Below, piece by piece: positions 9,013 through 18,601 of a stretch of DNA of 64,000 nucleotides (the stretch's first letter is position 1; each line of letters starts with the position of its first letter). The notes below the pieces were generated by a model. It saw nothing but the letters and a program-made list of their open reading frames with translations, was not told the DNA's origin and made no database searches. This DNA comes from Clostridiales bacterium (lineage in GTDB: Bacteria > Bacillota_A > Clostridia > Saccharofermentanales > Saccharofermentanaceae). A program made the position numbers and the translations under genes. The stretch spans positions 1 to 64,000 of the forward strand of contig JAILHZ010000156.1 of assembly GCA_024695545.1 (NCBI GenBank), in the 5' to 3' direction.

Positions 9013-9831
9013 TCAATCGTTGGTGCTGTAATAGCGGATCGGAATCTCCATGGTCGCTTTGCCCTGCTCCGCAGCCGTTCTCTCGGCCTGCGTCTTACTG
9101 AGATAAACCGGCATCAGGGCCGCTGCCGGGAACTTCTTAAGAAGAGTCTCTTTTACCGCATCAGCGTCAGCCGCGCCTTCCGATCTGGCGGCTGCCAGTG
9201 CATTTTTCTCTGCGACTGCGGCAGCATTCTCCGGAAGGATCTCATCGAGTCCTTCTTTATACGAAACAGTAATACCTTCGATCTCCGCCTCCGCCGCGGC
9301 ACCATCCCCCGCAGGTTCAAGGAACATCTTTGCGCCCGTTCCTGCAAGCAGGATCTTCCTGCCCGGCAGATTATCTCTTACATAATTCAGGCAGGATTCA
9401 CGGATCGCGTTCACATCCGAAGCTACTTCAGGCAGCACCTGCTCACCGCGATAATATGCTGCGCCCCACGCTCTGTGGTTCCTGCAGTCGATGAGCGGCA
9501 CGATCAAGGCGTCTTCATCCTTAAGCGGCCAGGCCATCGCTTCGAGAGAAGATACCGGAACTGCCGGTTTTCCCAGAACAAGCGCCATGGTCTTTACCGC
9601 CGACACACCGATTCTGATCCCGGTAAAAGAACCCGGACCCACGGTACAGGCGAGCACGTCGAGATCCTCGTATTTACGGGAATTGCTCTCCATCAGGTCA
9701 TGCATCTGCGGCATGAATGTCTGCGAGTGCGTCAATCCGTCATTTCTGAATCTGGTATCAATGACTTTCCCGTCTTCAAAAAGACATACGGAGCAGGCGC
9801 GGTTTGATGTATCACATGCTAATATCTTCAA
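9013..9831 (-). CDS. tsaB: tRNA threonylcarbamoyladenosine biosynthesis protein TsaB
   Basis: TsaB is the scaffold partner of TsaD and TsaE in making t6A37 on ANN-decoding tRNAs. Family motifs are LACDTSNRACSVCLFEDGKV at the start and VGPGSFTGIRIGVS at about residues 66-79. At 272 residues it is about 40 longer than usual, with an Ala/Glu-rich stretch at about 185-230. It overlaps tsaE by 20 bases, indicating coupled translation. Confidence 0.93.
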   Translation of the reverse strand: MKILACDTSNRACSVCLFEDGKVIDTRFRNDGLTHSQTFMPQMHDLMESNSRKYEDLDVLACTVGPGSFTGIRIGVSAVKTMALVLGKPAVPVSSLEAMAWPLKDEDALIVPLIDCRNHRAWGAAYYRGEQVLPEVASDVNAIRESCLNYVRDNLPGRKILLAGTGAKMFLEPAGDGAAAEAEIEGITVSYKEGLDEILPENAAAVAEKNALAAARSEGAADADAVKETLLKKFPAAALMPVYLSKTQAERTAAEQGKATMEIPIRYYSTND

Positions 9832-10318
9832 AACACATTCCCTCCTTCTCCATTGTCTCTCTCACCTTTCCGAGCGCCGCAGTAAAGCGGTCCGGAAAAC
9901 CGATCTCTATTCTTCTTGTATTATCGTTCCCCGAGATAGAAAGTGCAATGTGTTCTTCAGGAAGTGCCTCCGCGATCACGGAACTCCACTCGATCGCGCA
10001 CACGCCGTCCCTGTCGAAGTACTCGTCGAGACCCGCGTCGTAGAAATCCTCCACACTGCAGAGCCGGTACGTATCGAAGTGAAAAAGCCTCGGCACACCC
10101 TGTCTGTCGTTATACTCGTTGACGATCGTAAATGTCGGGCTCGTAACTCTCGATCCGAGTCCCATCCCGCGCGCAAGCCCTCTCGTAAACGCCGTCTTTC
10201 CGGCGCCGAGGTCTCCGTCAAGTGTGATAACATCACCGTGAGTAACAACTGCGCCCAGCGCTTCACCGAGTTTCTCCGTCATCTCCACGGATGTACTGAT
10301 TGTCTTCCAAACTGTCAT
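9812..10318 (-). CDS. tsaE: tRNA t6A biosynthesis ATPase TsaE
   Basis: TsaE is the ATPase that drives the TsaBD cycle in t6A synthesis. The P-loop DGDLGAGKTAFTRGLARG is at about residues 34-51, followed by SPTFTIVNEY and the LFHFDTYRL block that carries the family's catalytic residues. At 168 residues it is a little over the usual length. It leads the tsaE-tsaB-rimI run. Confidence 0.95.
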   Translation of the reverse strand: MTVWKTISTSVEMTEKLGEALGAVVTHGDVITLDGDLGAGKTAFTRGLARGMGLGSRVTSPTFTIVNEYNDRQGVPRLFHFDTYRLCSVEDFYDAGLDEYFDRDGVCAIEWSSVIAEALPEEHIALSISGNDNTRRIEIGFPDRFTAALGKVRETMEKEGMCFEDISM

Positions 10319-10377
10319 TTCCCTGTTTCCAATTTTCCTTCCCGTTAACTTACGTACTCTTCCGGTCCATCTTTCCG

Positions 10378-10385
10378 AAAAGCAC
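10378..10385 (+). repeat. Intergenic AAAAGCAC octamer
   Basis: An exact GAAAAGCACTT copy abuts the stop codon of the amidohydrolase gene, in the gap before tsaE. See the window-wide finding. Confidence 0.6.
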
Positions 10386-11792
10386 TTATCTCCGGAAATC
10401 GACGACCACTCTTCCCGAGCCGATGACTAGAAGGACATCGCTCTCCAGCGAAAGCGGATTTCCCGTCATCAGTACGAGGTCAGGTGCTTTTCCCACGGAG
10501 ATCGTGCCGTACTTATCCGACACACCGAGGATCTCCGCCGCACGCACTGTTATTGATTCGAGTGCACCCTTTTCCGTCATGCCGCCCTTCTTCGCAAGCG
10601 CACAGGACAGCGGCAGATACTGCTCCGGGACCTCCGGATGATCCGTCATGATCGCGACAGGCAGGCCTTCCTTTTCGAGATCCCCCGCCGTCTGAAGGCT
10701 CAGGTTACTGAGCTCCGGTTTGCATCGGTCACCGATGACCGGCCCGACGATGATTCCGAGAAGCTTGCCGCCTGCGGGCTTTCCGGACTCGGCAAAGATT
10801 CCCTTACCGCGGTTTTCGCCCTTGCCGGCATCGTATTCTTCCTTCAGGATATCCGCGATCAGATGTCCCTCGGTGCAGTGGTCAAGTGTGTACTTGAGAT
10901 TGAATTCATTCGCGATGCGCACCGCCGTCAGGATATCGTCCTGTCTGTGCGCGTGGATCTTCAGGGGCTTCTCGCCCTTGATAACGGGGATCATGGCCTC
11001 GAGCTCCAGGTCCTTCTCAAAGACATCCGGACGCTCCGGCTTATCATCCTTGTCGTCCTTTTTCTCCTTATCCGACTTCGAAGCGGCTTCTTTCTTTTCC
11101 GACTCGACGGCTTCCCTGTACTCTGCCCACTTCTCCTCGGACTGCTGCTTCTTCTCGTAGTATTCGATCGTCTCGGAGAGAACACCGCGCAGGAGCGCCG
11201 CGTTGCCCATACGTGTCTGGGGCGCCTTGTTCTCCTTGCCGTAGCACATCTTCGGATTCTCGCCGAGGGCCGCCTTCATGGCGATAAAAGGATCAACGAC
11301 CGCTCTGTCGATCGTCTTTTCATAGGTCTTTACAAGCGCGAACTGGCCGCCCACGATATTGGCCGATCCCGGGCCTGCCGCGACCATCGTCACGCCGCCC
11401 TCTCTTGCTTCCTTGAAGCACGGATCCGCGTTATGCATACCGTCGATCGCACGAAGGTCCGGAGAAATAGGAGAAACGATCTCGTTTCCGTCAGATCCCT
11501 CATCGGTCAGGCCGTCATCGAAAAGGCCGAGGTGCGAATGCGCATCGATAAAGCCCGGGTACAGTCTCGCGCCCTTGGCATCGATCGTGTTCATCAGGTC
11601 CGTCTTCTCATCGTTCTCTGCGAAGTCACGACGCACATAGAGATCGGGGTTTTCTTTTCCCGTTTTCTCCATCCAGGTCTGCCAGCCGTCGCCGGATCCG
11701 ACCTCGAGGATCGCCTTCCTGTCGAAGACCACGTATCCGTTTTGGATCGTATCGCCCTCCATCGTGTAGATTTCCGCGTTATAGATGATCAT
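10386..11792 (-). CDS. Amidohydrolase (imidazolonepropionase-like) with a charged insert
   Basis: A 468-residue metal-dependent hydrolase of the amidohydrolase superfamily. Metal ligands are visible as HSH at residues 85-87, HAH at 280-282, the LDHCTEGH block and an MTDHPE aspartate. The cyclic-amide or imidazolonepropionase-like group fits best; the substrate is unknown. Residues about 213-258 are a Lys/Glu/Asp-rich stretch (SKSDKEKKDDKDDKPE) that looks like a charged surface insert. The start has AGAGGAC upstream. It is probably monocistronic, ending just before the AAAAGCAC motif upstream of tsaE. Confidence 0.82.
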   Translation of the reverse strand: MIIYNAEIYTMEGDTIQNGYVVFDRKAILEVGSGDGWQTWMEKTGKENPDLYVRRDFAENDEKTDLMNTIDAKGARLYPGFIDAHSHLGLFDDGLTDEGSDGNEIVSPISPDLRAIDGMHNADPCFKEAREGGVTMVAAGPGSANIVGGQFALVKTYEKTIDRAVVDPFIAMKAALGENPKMCYGKENKAPQTRMGNAALLRGVLSETIEYYEKKQQSEEKWAEYREAVESEKKEAASKSDKEKKDDKDDKPERPDVFEKDLELEAMIPVIKGEKPLKIHAHRQDDILTAVRIANEFNLKYTLDHCTEGHLIADILKEEYDAGKGENRGKGIFAESGKPAGGKLLGIIVGPVIGDRCKPELSNLSLQTAGDLEKEGLPVAIMTDHPEVPEQYLPLSCALAKKGGMTEKGALESITVRAAEILGVSDKYGTISVGKAPDLVLMTGNPLSLESDVLLVIGSGRVVVDFRR

Positions 11793-11884
11793 TGATGTCC
11801 TCTTTCTAATGCGCCACGTGCCCTCATTGCCGCTTACGTCACAGCCGGGCTTCGCGCCGCCTTATTTTCTGCCCCTATTGTGCC

Positions 11885-11919
11885 AAAAAGCGCGCCGAAA
11901 TACAATTCCCGCGCGCTTT
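11885..11919 (-). terminator. Terminator after the tandem lipoprotein genes
   Basis: On the minus strand the stem AAAGCGCGC/GCGCGCTTT (arms 11911-11919 and 11887-11895) is followed by TTTTT. It closes the transcript of the gene ending at 11995. The rest of the 200-base gap before the amidohydrolase shows nothing more. Confidence 0.7.
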
Positions 11920-11994
11920 ATAAAAGATTTCCACCAGATTTTTAAATCGGCCCTCTTACTGAGAAAGAATTGAGAAATCAGAGGAAAAACATAT

Positions 11995-14436
11995 CTACTG
12001 TTCCTGTACCAGCTGATTGGCACGGTTATCGATGTTCCTCAGCACATCCTCCGCAGATCTTGAATCCTGAAAGTATGCAGCCGCTTCTTCCTGAATGATC
12101 CCCATGGCCGACATATTCACATGCGCGGAGTACCGGACATTTTCGACGAGAGACCGGAGCTCGTCAGGCATGCCTTCATCCGCCGGGAAATACACGATGT
12201 GATAGTGGTCTCCCATCTCCGGATCCTTTCGGGCGTAATCATATGCTTCGTTGATGAGCTTGAGCGAATCGCTGCCCATCTTATCAAAGACACGCTTCAT
12301 CATCGGAAGTCCGTACTCCCTGACACCTTTGTTATTGATAAGTGCCGTCTGCCCTTCCTCCGTATAGAAGCTCTTAATGATCTCCCAGGCTTCATCTTTA
12401 TAATCGGAGGAAGCAAGGATCGAAAGCGAATGGGTCGCCATAGCCGTGATTCCTTTTCCATCCACGGACGGGTAACCGACGAACTTTCCTTTTCCATCAA
12501 CGACTTTCTTGTAAAAGTTGTAATCGGTAAAACTCCTGACGGATAATTCCGCCATCGCATACTGTCCGGTGTAAAGGAGCGAGCCGAGATCGACCGAATC
12601 CTTATAGAACATGATCCCGTCCATATCGAGTCCCGGGATATTATGGTAGTTTTCACTTGCGCCGACGCTCGAAGGAATGACTGTCCGGGGAGATTTCCCT
12701 TCCGTATTTCCGTACTTTTTGGTCTCTTCGAGGATCTTTTTCATGCTGTCACAGGAGAAGTGGACCTCCTTCTTCTTATAGTCCGTGAATTCAGACTGAT
12801 CCGAACCCATAAACACCATGAGAAGATCTTTGCAGTCCTTCTTCGCCATCAGCATTTTGTCTTCCGGAAGTTCCTCCGCCGCACGGTCCAGATCATCGAA
12901 GGTCCAGTTTTCTCCAACATCCATCAGATTGGTATTCACGAAAAATCCGTTCAGCTGGAAGGCCAGCGGCGCGAAATAGAGTTTTCCGTCCGTCTCCATA
13001 GAACGGAACAGATTGTCGAAGTATTCATCCCTGGAAAGCCCGTTGCTTCCGTCAATATACAGATTCAGGTCCGCAAGGACACTGTCGTTTGCAAGATTAT
13101 CCATCCCCGAAAAATCCATAAGGATATCCGGCGCATCACCGCTCATGAACCTCAGGATCAGTTCTCTCTTCTTAGCCGCGACCGCTTCATTATCGGAAAT
13201 AGATTCACTGTCCTCATAGAGATAGTCGATCGTCTCGATCCGGAGTGAATGGGCAGGATCCGAATTATACCGGTTCACATACTTATACATGTCCGAAGAG
13301 ATCCCCATTCCTCCCAGGAAAAGGATCTTCTGGCCGGCATGGGGATTCTTCTCCGCACGCTTAAGGTGTACCAGATACGCAGACTGGTTATTGAAATCTG
13401 CAAGGAAGTTCTGCGAGATCACATAGAACTCGTTTTCATTCACCGGATAGCTTGAGATACGATCGAGGATACCTCTGTCGATATCGGTCTGGTTCCAGTC
13501 GAAGATCTCCACAAGTTTTCCGGTCTCCACATCTACTTTCGAGATCCTCTGAGGAGACGTCACATACATTCCGTCCCCGGCAACAACAACTGTATCCGAC
13601 TGGATCGCCGCACTTAGTTTTTCCCCTTTTTTGATCGTGCCGGTCTTCATATCGATCTCACTGATCATACAGGTGTAATTATCCATGAAGTCAGTTGGCA
13701 TGGTCATGGCATAGTACTTCCCGTTCTGCATGAAAACATCACTTGCCAGGCCCAGGTCAACAGACGACAGCACGAAGAGATACTTGCCGTTTTCGTCGAA
13801 AACATATGCGGGAGATGAAGAGCTGTCCGCCTCCTGCAATATGATCTTCCCATCCGGAAGCACACGTATTTTACTGATGATCCGTTCTTCTGGTTTCCAT
13901 GGAGTTTCCGGCACCAGTTCTTTTACCGTGTCACCGGCTTTATTCCGGAAGACGATCCTGCACTCCTGTTTTCCGTCCTCTTCGAAAGTCCGCAGGAAAA
14001 GCACTTTGTTCCCATCCGCATCCGTAGTCGTGGCAGATACTTCTTCCGATTTGCTCCCGGTGCTTTTTCCGGAACTTATAAGCTGTCCCTGAAGGTCGTA
14101 CACCGCTTCACCGGAGAAGAAGAACTCATCCGGATCATATCCCTCCGGGACTGTTTCATCCGGTCCGAAAAATTTAATGCCCGAATACGATACACTGTAA
14201 CTGACCTGTACGCGGTCCCCCAGGAAATCAATATCACTTATATACAGTGACTCCACTTCCTTCGACTCATTTACAGGGAGCTTCAATTCAGTCACTTCCG
14301 ATTCGAAGAAAGTATCGCTTTCCTTTACGACCCGTTTTTTGCCATCCTTTTTCGAGGTCTTTTTGCAGGCCGTACATGCCAGTCCGATCGAGCAGCAGAG
14401 CACGGCCGCGATGACCCGTTTCCCATATTGATACAT
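11995..14436 (-). CDS. Large lipoprotein: propeller-like N-half plus solute-binding C-half (copy A)
   Basis: An 813-residue predicted lipoprotein with a signal peptide and cysteine near residue 24 (LACTACKK). Residues about 30-380 form a beta-rich region with repeated elements such as VFDENGKYLFVLSS and DGMYVTSPQRISKVDVETGK, which I read as propeller-like. From about residue 385 (MYKYVNRYNSDPAHSL) it resembles a family 1 extracellular solute-binding protein (DAPDILMDFSG, KLYFAPLAFQLNGFFVNTNL, GKGITAMATHSLSIL). No permease is adjacent. It is a diverged duplicate of the next gene, 28 bases upstream. It may be a ligand sensor rather than a transporter component. Confidence 0.72.
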   Translation of the reverse strand: MYQYGKRVIAAVLCCSIGLACTACKKTSKKDGKKRVVKESDTFFESEVTELKLPVNESKEVESLYISDIDFLGDRVQVSYSVSYSGIKFFGPDETVPEGYDPDEFFFSGEAVYDLQGQLISSGKSTGSKSEEVSATTTDADGNKVLFLRTFEEDGKQECRIVFRNKAGDTVKELVPETPWKPEERIISKIRVLPDGKIILQEADSSSSPAYVFDENGKYLFVLSSVDLGLASDVFMQNGKYYAMTMPTDFMDNYTCMISEIDMKTGTIKKGEKLSAAIQSDTVVVAGDGMYVTSPQRISKVDVETGKLVEIFDWNQTDIDRGILDRISSYPVNENEFYVISQNFLADFNNQSAYLVHLKRAEKNPHAGQKILFLGGMGISSDMYKYVNRYNSDPAHSLRIETIDYLYEDSESISDNEAVAAKKRELILRFMSGDAPDILMDFSGMDNLANDSVLADLNLYIDGSNGLSRDEYFDNLFRSMETDGKLYFAPLAFQLNGFFVNTNLMDVGENWTFDDLDRAAEELPEDKMLMAKKDCKDLLMVFMGSDQSEFTDYKKKEVHFSCDSMKKILEETKKYGNTEGKSPRTVIPSSVGASENYHNIPGLDMDGIMFYKDSVDLGSLLYTGQYAMAELSVRSFTDYNFYKKVVDGKGKFVGYPSVDGKGITAMATHSLSILASSDYKDEAWEIIKSFYTEEGQTALINNKGVREYGLPMMKRVFDKMGSDSLKLINEAYDYARKDPEMGDHYHIVYFPADEGMPDELRSLVENVRYSAHVNMSAMGIIQEEAAAYFQDSRSAEDVLRNIDNRANQLVQEQ

Positions 14437-14464
14437 TTTAATTTCCTCCCGGCCTCCTATGTAT

Positions 14465-16867
14465 TTATCTTTCCTGCAGGATCTGTCTGGCGCGGTTATC
14501 GATATTCTTAAGAACGTCCTCTTCTGAACGTGATCCCGCGAAATACCCGGCAGTCTCTTCTGACAGGATATTACTCAGCGAATCATACGAATGATAGGTA
14601 TACCGTATGCTCTCAATAGTCTCCAGAAGATCCTCATAGATCCCTTCCTTCAGCGGGAAATACACGAAAGTGATCGCGTTACTCGGATCCGCGGAATCTT
14701 TGACCCACTTCTTATAAGCTTTATCCACCTTTTCAAACATGTCTTTACTTGTCTTTTCAAAAGCACTTCTCCTCAGCGGGAAATACGATGGCTCGAAACT
14801 GGAGATCTCCGAAGCAAGCATCGTCTGCGGCTCATCTTCATATAATCCGCGGATGATGTCCCAGGCCTCATCCCTGAAGGAAGAAGACTTTACGATCGAT
14901 AACGAGAAAGAAAGATTCGCGATCACGCCATCCCCGTCATGCGACGGATAACCGACGAGTTTTCCTTTATTACCGGCAAGACCTTGCAGATAAGCATATT
15001 CCGCCGCATCCGGGATATATGCGGAAATCATTGCATAGTTTCCCTCACGGAAAAGCGCCTCCCCGCCCGGTTCAGCCGGATTATAACCATAGATATCGAA
15101 GTATCCGCTGTCCACAAGAATTGTTCGGGAGCTCTGCATATCCGGATCGGAAACCTTCGATTTCCCATACTTTCTGGTCTCCTGAAGTATCCGTTTCATA
15201 CTGTCGCAGAGAAAGTGCGTCTCCTTCTTCTCGCGATCCATGTATTTGGTTGTATCCGCACCTATAAAATTGTACAGGAGACTGTCATACTCCGTGTCTG
15301 GGAAAATCTCCGCATCTCCGGAGAGTGAGGATACCGCCTGATCCAGATCATCCAGCGTCCAGTTCCTGTCGGTTTCCAGAATGTCCGTATTTTCCATATA
15401 TCCTGCCAGCCGGAATGCAATCGGTGCACAGTAGAGTTTTCCGTCTACTTCCGCAGCACGGAAGATATTATCGAAGAACTCCGAGCGGTCAAGTCCATCC
15501 GGCCCGTCAATGTACGGATTCAGATCCACAAGCAGATCGTCTCTGGCAAACTCATCGCTGCTGGAAAAGTTGACCAGAATATCCGGACCGGTTCCGCTCA
15601 TCAGATCGAGACGCAGCTTATCTTCCAGTTCTTTTAAGGATGCCATCGCATTCGTCTGGTCGATCTTCTCACTGTAATCGGTGACCAGCATCCTGGCCTT
15701 GTGAGACGGATCCGCATTGTACTGGCAGCAATAGTCGTAGATCTTATTCGGAATCACAAATCCGCCGACATTCAGGGTCTTCTTTCCCGCATGAGGATTA
15801 CTCGAAGCACGGGAAAGATGCACGACATGGATCGGCTCATTCTTTATCGACACGAAACCTCCCTGCGATACGGCAATGATCTCATCGCTGTTCTTCGGAT
15901 AACACCGTATCGTACTTAATGTATTCCGGTTCAGATCCGTCTGATTCCAGTTTAACACCTCTTCAAGTTCACAGGTAGACGGATTCAGTCTGAAGATACC
16001 TGACGTCGAAGAGGAGTAGATGCCATCTTCACCTGCGACCATCAGGCGCGGGTCCAGATAGAAGTTCATAAGTTCCCTGCCGGGCCTGATCGTACCGGTC
16101 GTCATATCGACTTCGGACAGCTTACAATTACCCTGTAAGTCATGGGGTCTGGTAATCACATAGTACTTGCCTTCCGAAGAAAAAACATCGCTTGCCGGGG
16201 TACACTCCATGGAAGTGATCGCAAAGAGATACCTTCCGTTCCCGTCAATTACATGAGGAGTTCCGGATGTTTCTGTTAGGATCATCCGGCCATCTTCAAG
16301 CAGCTGGAGTGTAAAGAACCATGCATATTTCAGGTCTCCCGGAGCATCCACCGGAATACGCTTCAGTTCTTTTCCCGTCTCATCGGAAAACACGATCTCG
16401 GTGACCAGTTTGTTGACCCCGGGCTCCTGCACCCTGCACAAGCTCACGGTATTCCCTTCTTTATCGTGGGTCCTGAATGAAGCCGCCTTGCTTCCGCCGA
16501 GCTCGGACTGTTCGTTTGAGATCAGATTCCCCTTAAGATCAAAGACTGCCGTTCCGGCTTTGTTATAATCCCTGCTTTGCTGAAAAATGTCATAGACCTC
16601 TGGCGTAACGTAAGACACTTCATACTGGACAGACACCTGATCCCCGAGATAATCGACCGAGAGAACATCCAATGTCCTGATTTCTTTCGTATCATCGAGC
16701 GGGATCTGAAGATCATATACCTCAGAGTTGAAATACGGATCCGAAGCCAGTACTTCTGTCATATTCTCTGCCCCTTTCGATTTTTTCTTACATGCGCTTG
16801 CCGAAACAGGCATAGACAAGCAGAGCCAAATGATTACGGCCCGCTTCGCCAAATCAAGATTCTTCAT
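14465..16867 (-). CDS. Large lipoprotein: propeller-like N-half plus solute-binding C-half (copy B)
   Basis: An 800-residue paralogue of the preceding gene. I start it at 16867, where GGAGG sits seven bases upstream; 13 open codons precede it. The signal peptide ends ASACKKKSK. The order of elements matches copy A: VLSVDYLGDQVSVQYEVSY, DGNGRYLFAITS, EVDMTTGTIRPG, then SRASSNPHAGKKTLNVGG at the junction. The solute-binding half has GPDILVNFSSSDEF and KLYCAPIAFRLAGYMENTD. It follows the membrane protein and LytTR genes in the same direction, suggesting one module. Ligand unknown. Confidence 0.72.
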   Translation of the reverse strand: MKNLDLAKRAVIIWLCLSMPVSASACKKKSKGAENMTEVLASDPYFNSEVYDLQIPLDDTKEIRTLDVLSVDYLGDQVSVQYEVSYVTPEVYDIFQQSRDYNKAGTAVFDLKGNLISNEQSELGGSKAASFRTHDKEGNTVSLCRVQEPGVNKLVTEIVFSDETGKELKRIPVDAPGDLKYAWFFTLQLLEDGRMILTETSGTPHVIDGNGRYLFAITSMECTPASDVFSSEGKYYVITRPHDLQGNCKLSEVDMTTGTIRPGRELMNFYLDPRLMVAGEDGIYSSSTSGIFRLNPSTCELEEVLNWNQTDLNRNTLSTIRCYPKNSDEIIAVSQGGFVSIKNEPIHVVHLSRASSNPHAGKKTLNVGGFVIPNKIYDYCCQYNADPSHKARMLVTDYSEKIDQTNAMASLKELEDKLRLDLMSGTGPDILVNFSSSDEFARDDLLVDLNPYIDGPDGLDRSEFFDNIFRAAEVDGKLYCAPIAFRLAGYMENTDILETDRNWTLDDLDQAVSSLSGDAEIFPDTEYDSLLYNFIGADTTKYMDREKKETHFLCDSMKRILQETRKYGKSKVSDPDMQSSRTILVDSGYFDIYGYNPAEPGGEALFREGNYAMISAYIPDAAEYAYLQGLAGNKGKLVGYPSHDGDGVIANLSFSLSIVKSSSFRDEAWDIIRGLYEDEPQTMLASEISSFEPSYFPLRRSAFEKTSKDMFEKVDKAYKKWVKDSADPSNAITFVYFPLKEGIYEDLLETIESIRYTYHSYDSLSNILSEETAGYFAGSRSEEDVLKNIDNRARQILQER

Positions 16868-16980
16868 GTTCAACCTCCGAACCCTTTTTCCAGAGAAAAC
16901 ATCCATTTATAAGACCTTATGATTTGACTATAGCAGAGCCGTGTGTCCTTCGTGTGACCTTGCCGTCATAAAATCCGGGA

Positions 16981-18054
16981 TCACACCATCGTCTCGAAAA
17001 GCACTGATCCCGATGCGTCGCAGATGGTCATCAGTTCTCCTGCTTCACGGGCGTTGCTGCCATCCGTGTTGATCGCCGCGACAGGAATAGTAACGATCCA
17101 GCCGCAGTCCGTCTCGATCTCCAGATCCATGCAAAGTATGTCATCAGCGCCCACATCGTAAACACCCGATACATCTGCGGTCTCACCCTGGCTGTCCGGG
17201 ATGATCCGGACACGCTTCAGTTCTTTTCCGCCGGCGCTGAGGACCAGAGTCTTTTTCGTTACAAGAGCGTCTGATACGACCTTGCGTCCGCCATCCATCC
17301 TGACGGTTCCGTTAATAACGATCTTCCCGTCCTTTTCAGGGTCCATCGAGAAACCATACTCATGTGGCAGCATTCCCATGAAGCACTTTTCCGCAGGATA
17401 TCCCATGATCGTCGATCTGAGCTCCTCGGTTTCGAGCATGTCGCCGTTCTGGATCGTAAGGACCGGATACGCATCGATATACTCAAATGCAGGCACGGCG
17501 ACTGTCCCGCGGTAGATTCCCGAATAATCGGTCAGAGCCACGGAGCTTCCTCCCCAGGAAACAGACAGTCTCGTCTTGTCCGACGCATTTTTCGGAACGA
17601 CCTCGAAGTTCACTTCGACCATATCTTTTTCCGTATCAAACTTCACAAACATGTAGCCACAGCTCTTAAGAAGTGAGGCCGCATTCTGTCTCTCAATCTT
17701 CTGCTCTTCAAGGGATCCCTCCAGGAAGCGGATCTTGTCTTCCAGGTCTTCCTTCATGTATTTCATGTCGGACTTGAGCTTGACGATCGTCACCATCGAC
17801 CACACCAGCGAAACGATCATGAACACGGCAACAAGAATCTTTGCCACGGTGTACGGATCCGCCACGTGTGTATGCACGTCTCTTTCCTTTCCGGCAACCA
17901 CGCGGTCGAGATGACGGCGGTAAAGAAAGCGGGAAATCATATAGATGAAAAATCCGGCCAGCAGCATCGCGCAGATGATAAGGAATGCCACCAGCGGAAC
18001 ACCTGCGCCGCTGGTCTTTGTCGATTCAGTCTGTGTATTCAGTATGTATAACAT
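16981..18054 (-). CDS. Two-helix membrane protein with coiled coil and exported domain, unknown
   Basis: I do not recognise this 357-residue protein. Two hydrophobic helices are evident at about residues 19-45 (VPLVAFLIICAMLLAGFFIY) and 70-90 (ILVAVFMIVSLVWSMVTI). A likely coiled coil follows (MKYMKEDLEDKIRFLEGSLE, about 95-125), then about 220 residues of beta-type sequence (VSWGGSSVALTDYSGIYRG, GKIVINGTVRMDGGRKVVS) that could lie outside the cell. It starts 27 bases after the LytTR gene, so it is likely co-transcribed and may be its membrane partner. Confidence 0.7.
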   Translation of the reverse strand: MLYILNTQTESTKTSGAGVPLVAFLIICAMLLAGFFIYMISRFLYRRHLDRVVAGKERDVHTHVADPYTVAKILVAVFMIVSLVWSMVTIVKLKSDMKYMKEDLEDKIRFLEGSLEEQKIERQNAASLLKSCGYMFVKFDTEKDMVEVNFEVVPKNASDKTRLSVSWGGSSVALTDYSGIYRGTVAVPAFEYIDAYPVLTIQNGDMLETEELRSTIMGYPAEKCFMGMLPHEYGFSMDPEKDGKIVINGTVRMDGGRKVVSDALVTKKTLVLSAGGKELKRVRIIPDSQGETADVSGVYDVGADDILCMDLEIETDCGWIVTIPVAAINTDGSNAREAGELMTICDASGSVLFETMV

Positions 18055-18081
18055 CTTGTACCTCCAGTAAACTCCCCGGGC

Positions 18082-18534
18082 TCAGATCCCGAAGAACTCC
18101 TTAAATGCATAGTAGTAGCTTCTTGTCACATCCACGATCGTCCCGTCGTCCATCGTCAGAACAAACTTCATGGAGATCGCCGGACGGATCTTGCGGACAT
18201 GCTTTTTCGAGATGATGACGGAATTACTGACACGGAAGAACTGTTCGCGGTCAAGTTTTTCCGCCAGCTGATACAGGCGCTCCGAAGCGAAGAACCGGCC
18301 CTCGGTGGTGTGCACTTCCACATCGTGCCCGAAGCTCTCGATATAGATGATATCGTCGGAAGCTATATGGACTTTTTGTCCTTCTTCGTCTCTGGCGATG
18401 ACAAAAGGACTGTCGACCGATCCGCTTTCGGAAAGAATATACTCTCCCTCCTCGCTGATCTCGAATCCGGCATCAAGAAGTTCCTTTTTTACTTCTTCAT
18501 AATGCCCGTCTGAAATGTTCAGTCTGATTCTCAT
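18082..18534 (-). CDS. LytTR-domain transcriptional regulator without receiver domain
   Basis: A 150-residue protein whose last 100 residues form a LytTR DNA-binding domain: DDIIYIESFGHDVEVHTTEG, FFRVSNSVIISKKHVRKIRP and FVLTMDDGTIVDVTRSYYYAFKE. The first 45 residues are not a response-regulator receiver, so it is probably controlled by a partner and not by phosphorylation. A well-formed pair of direct repeats 21 bases apart lies just upstream of its promoter, as expected for autoregulation. Downstream genes are the two-helix membrane protein and the two large lipoproteins. Confidence 0.88.
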   Translation of the reverse strand: MRIRLNISDGHYEEVKKELLDAGFEISEEGEYILSESGSVDSPFVIARDEEGQKVHIASDDIIYIESFGHDVEVHTTEGRFFASERLYQLAEKLDREQFFRVSNSVIISKKHVRKIRPAISMKFVLTMDDGTIVDVTRSYYYAFKEFFGI

Positions 18535-18566
18535 TTGTCACCATCCTGTCTCTCTTTGCTGATTTT

Positions 18567-18594
18567 ATTCTACCGATATAATCGCCCGTGACAA
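18567..18594 (-). promoter_or_regulatory. Promoter for the LytTR operon
   Basis: TTGTCA (18589-18594) and TAGAAT (18567-18572) with a 16-base spacer lie about 35 bases upstream of the LytTR start on the minus strand. The direct repeats at 18602-18635 sit just upstream of the -35 box, an activator position. Confidence 0.6.
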
Positions 18595-18601
18595 GGGCTT
18601 T

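Noticed and set aside
16868..16980. Second LytTR-type operator upstream of lipoprotein copy B
   Set aside because: GGTCACACG and GGACACACG occur as a short direct repeat on the minus strand, but the spacing is 11 bases and the sequence differs from the 18602-18635 site.
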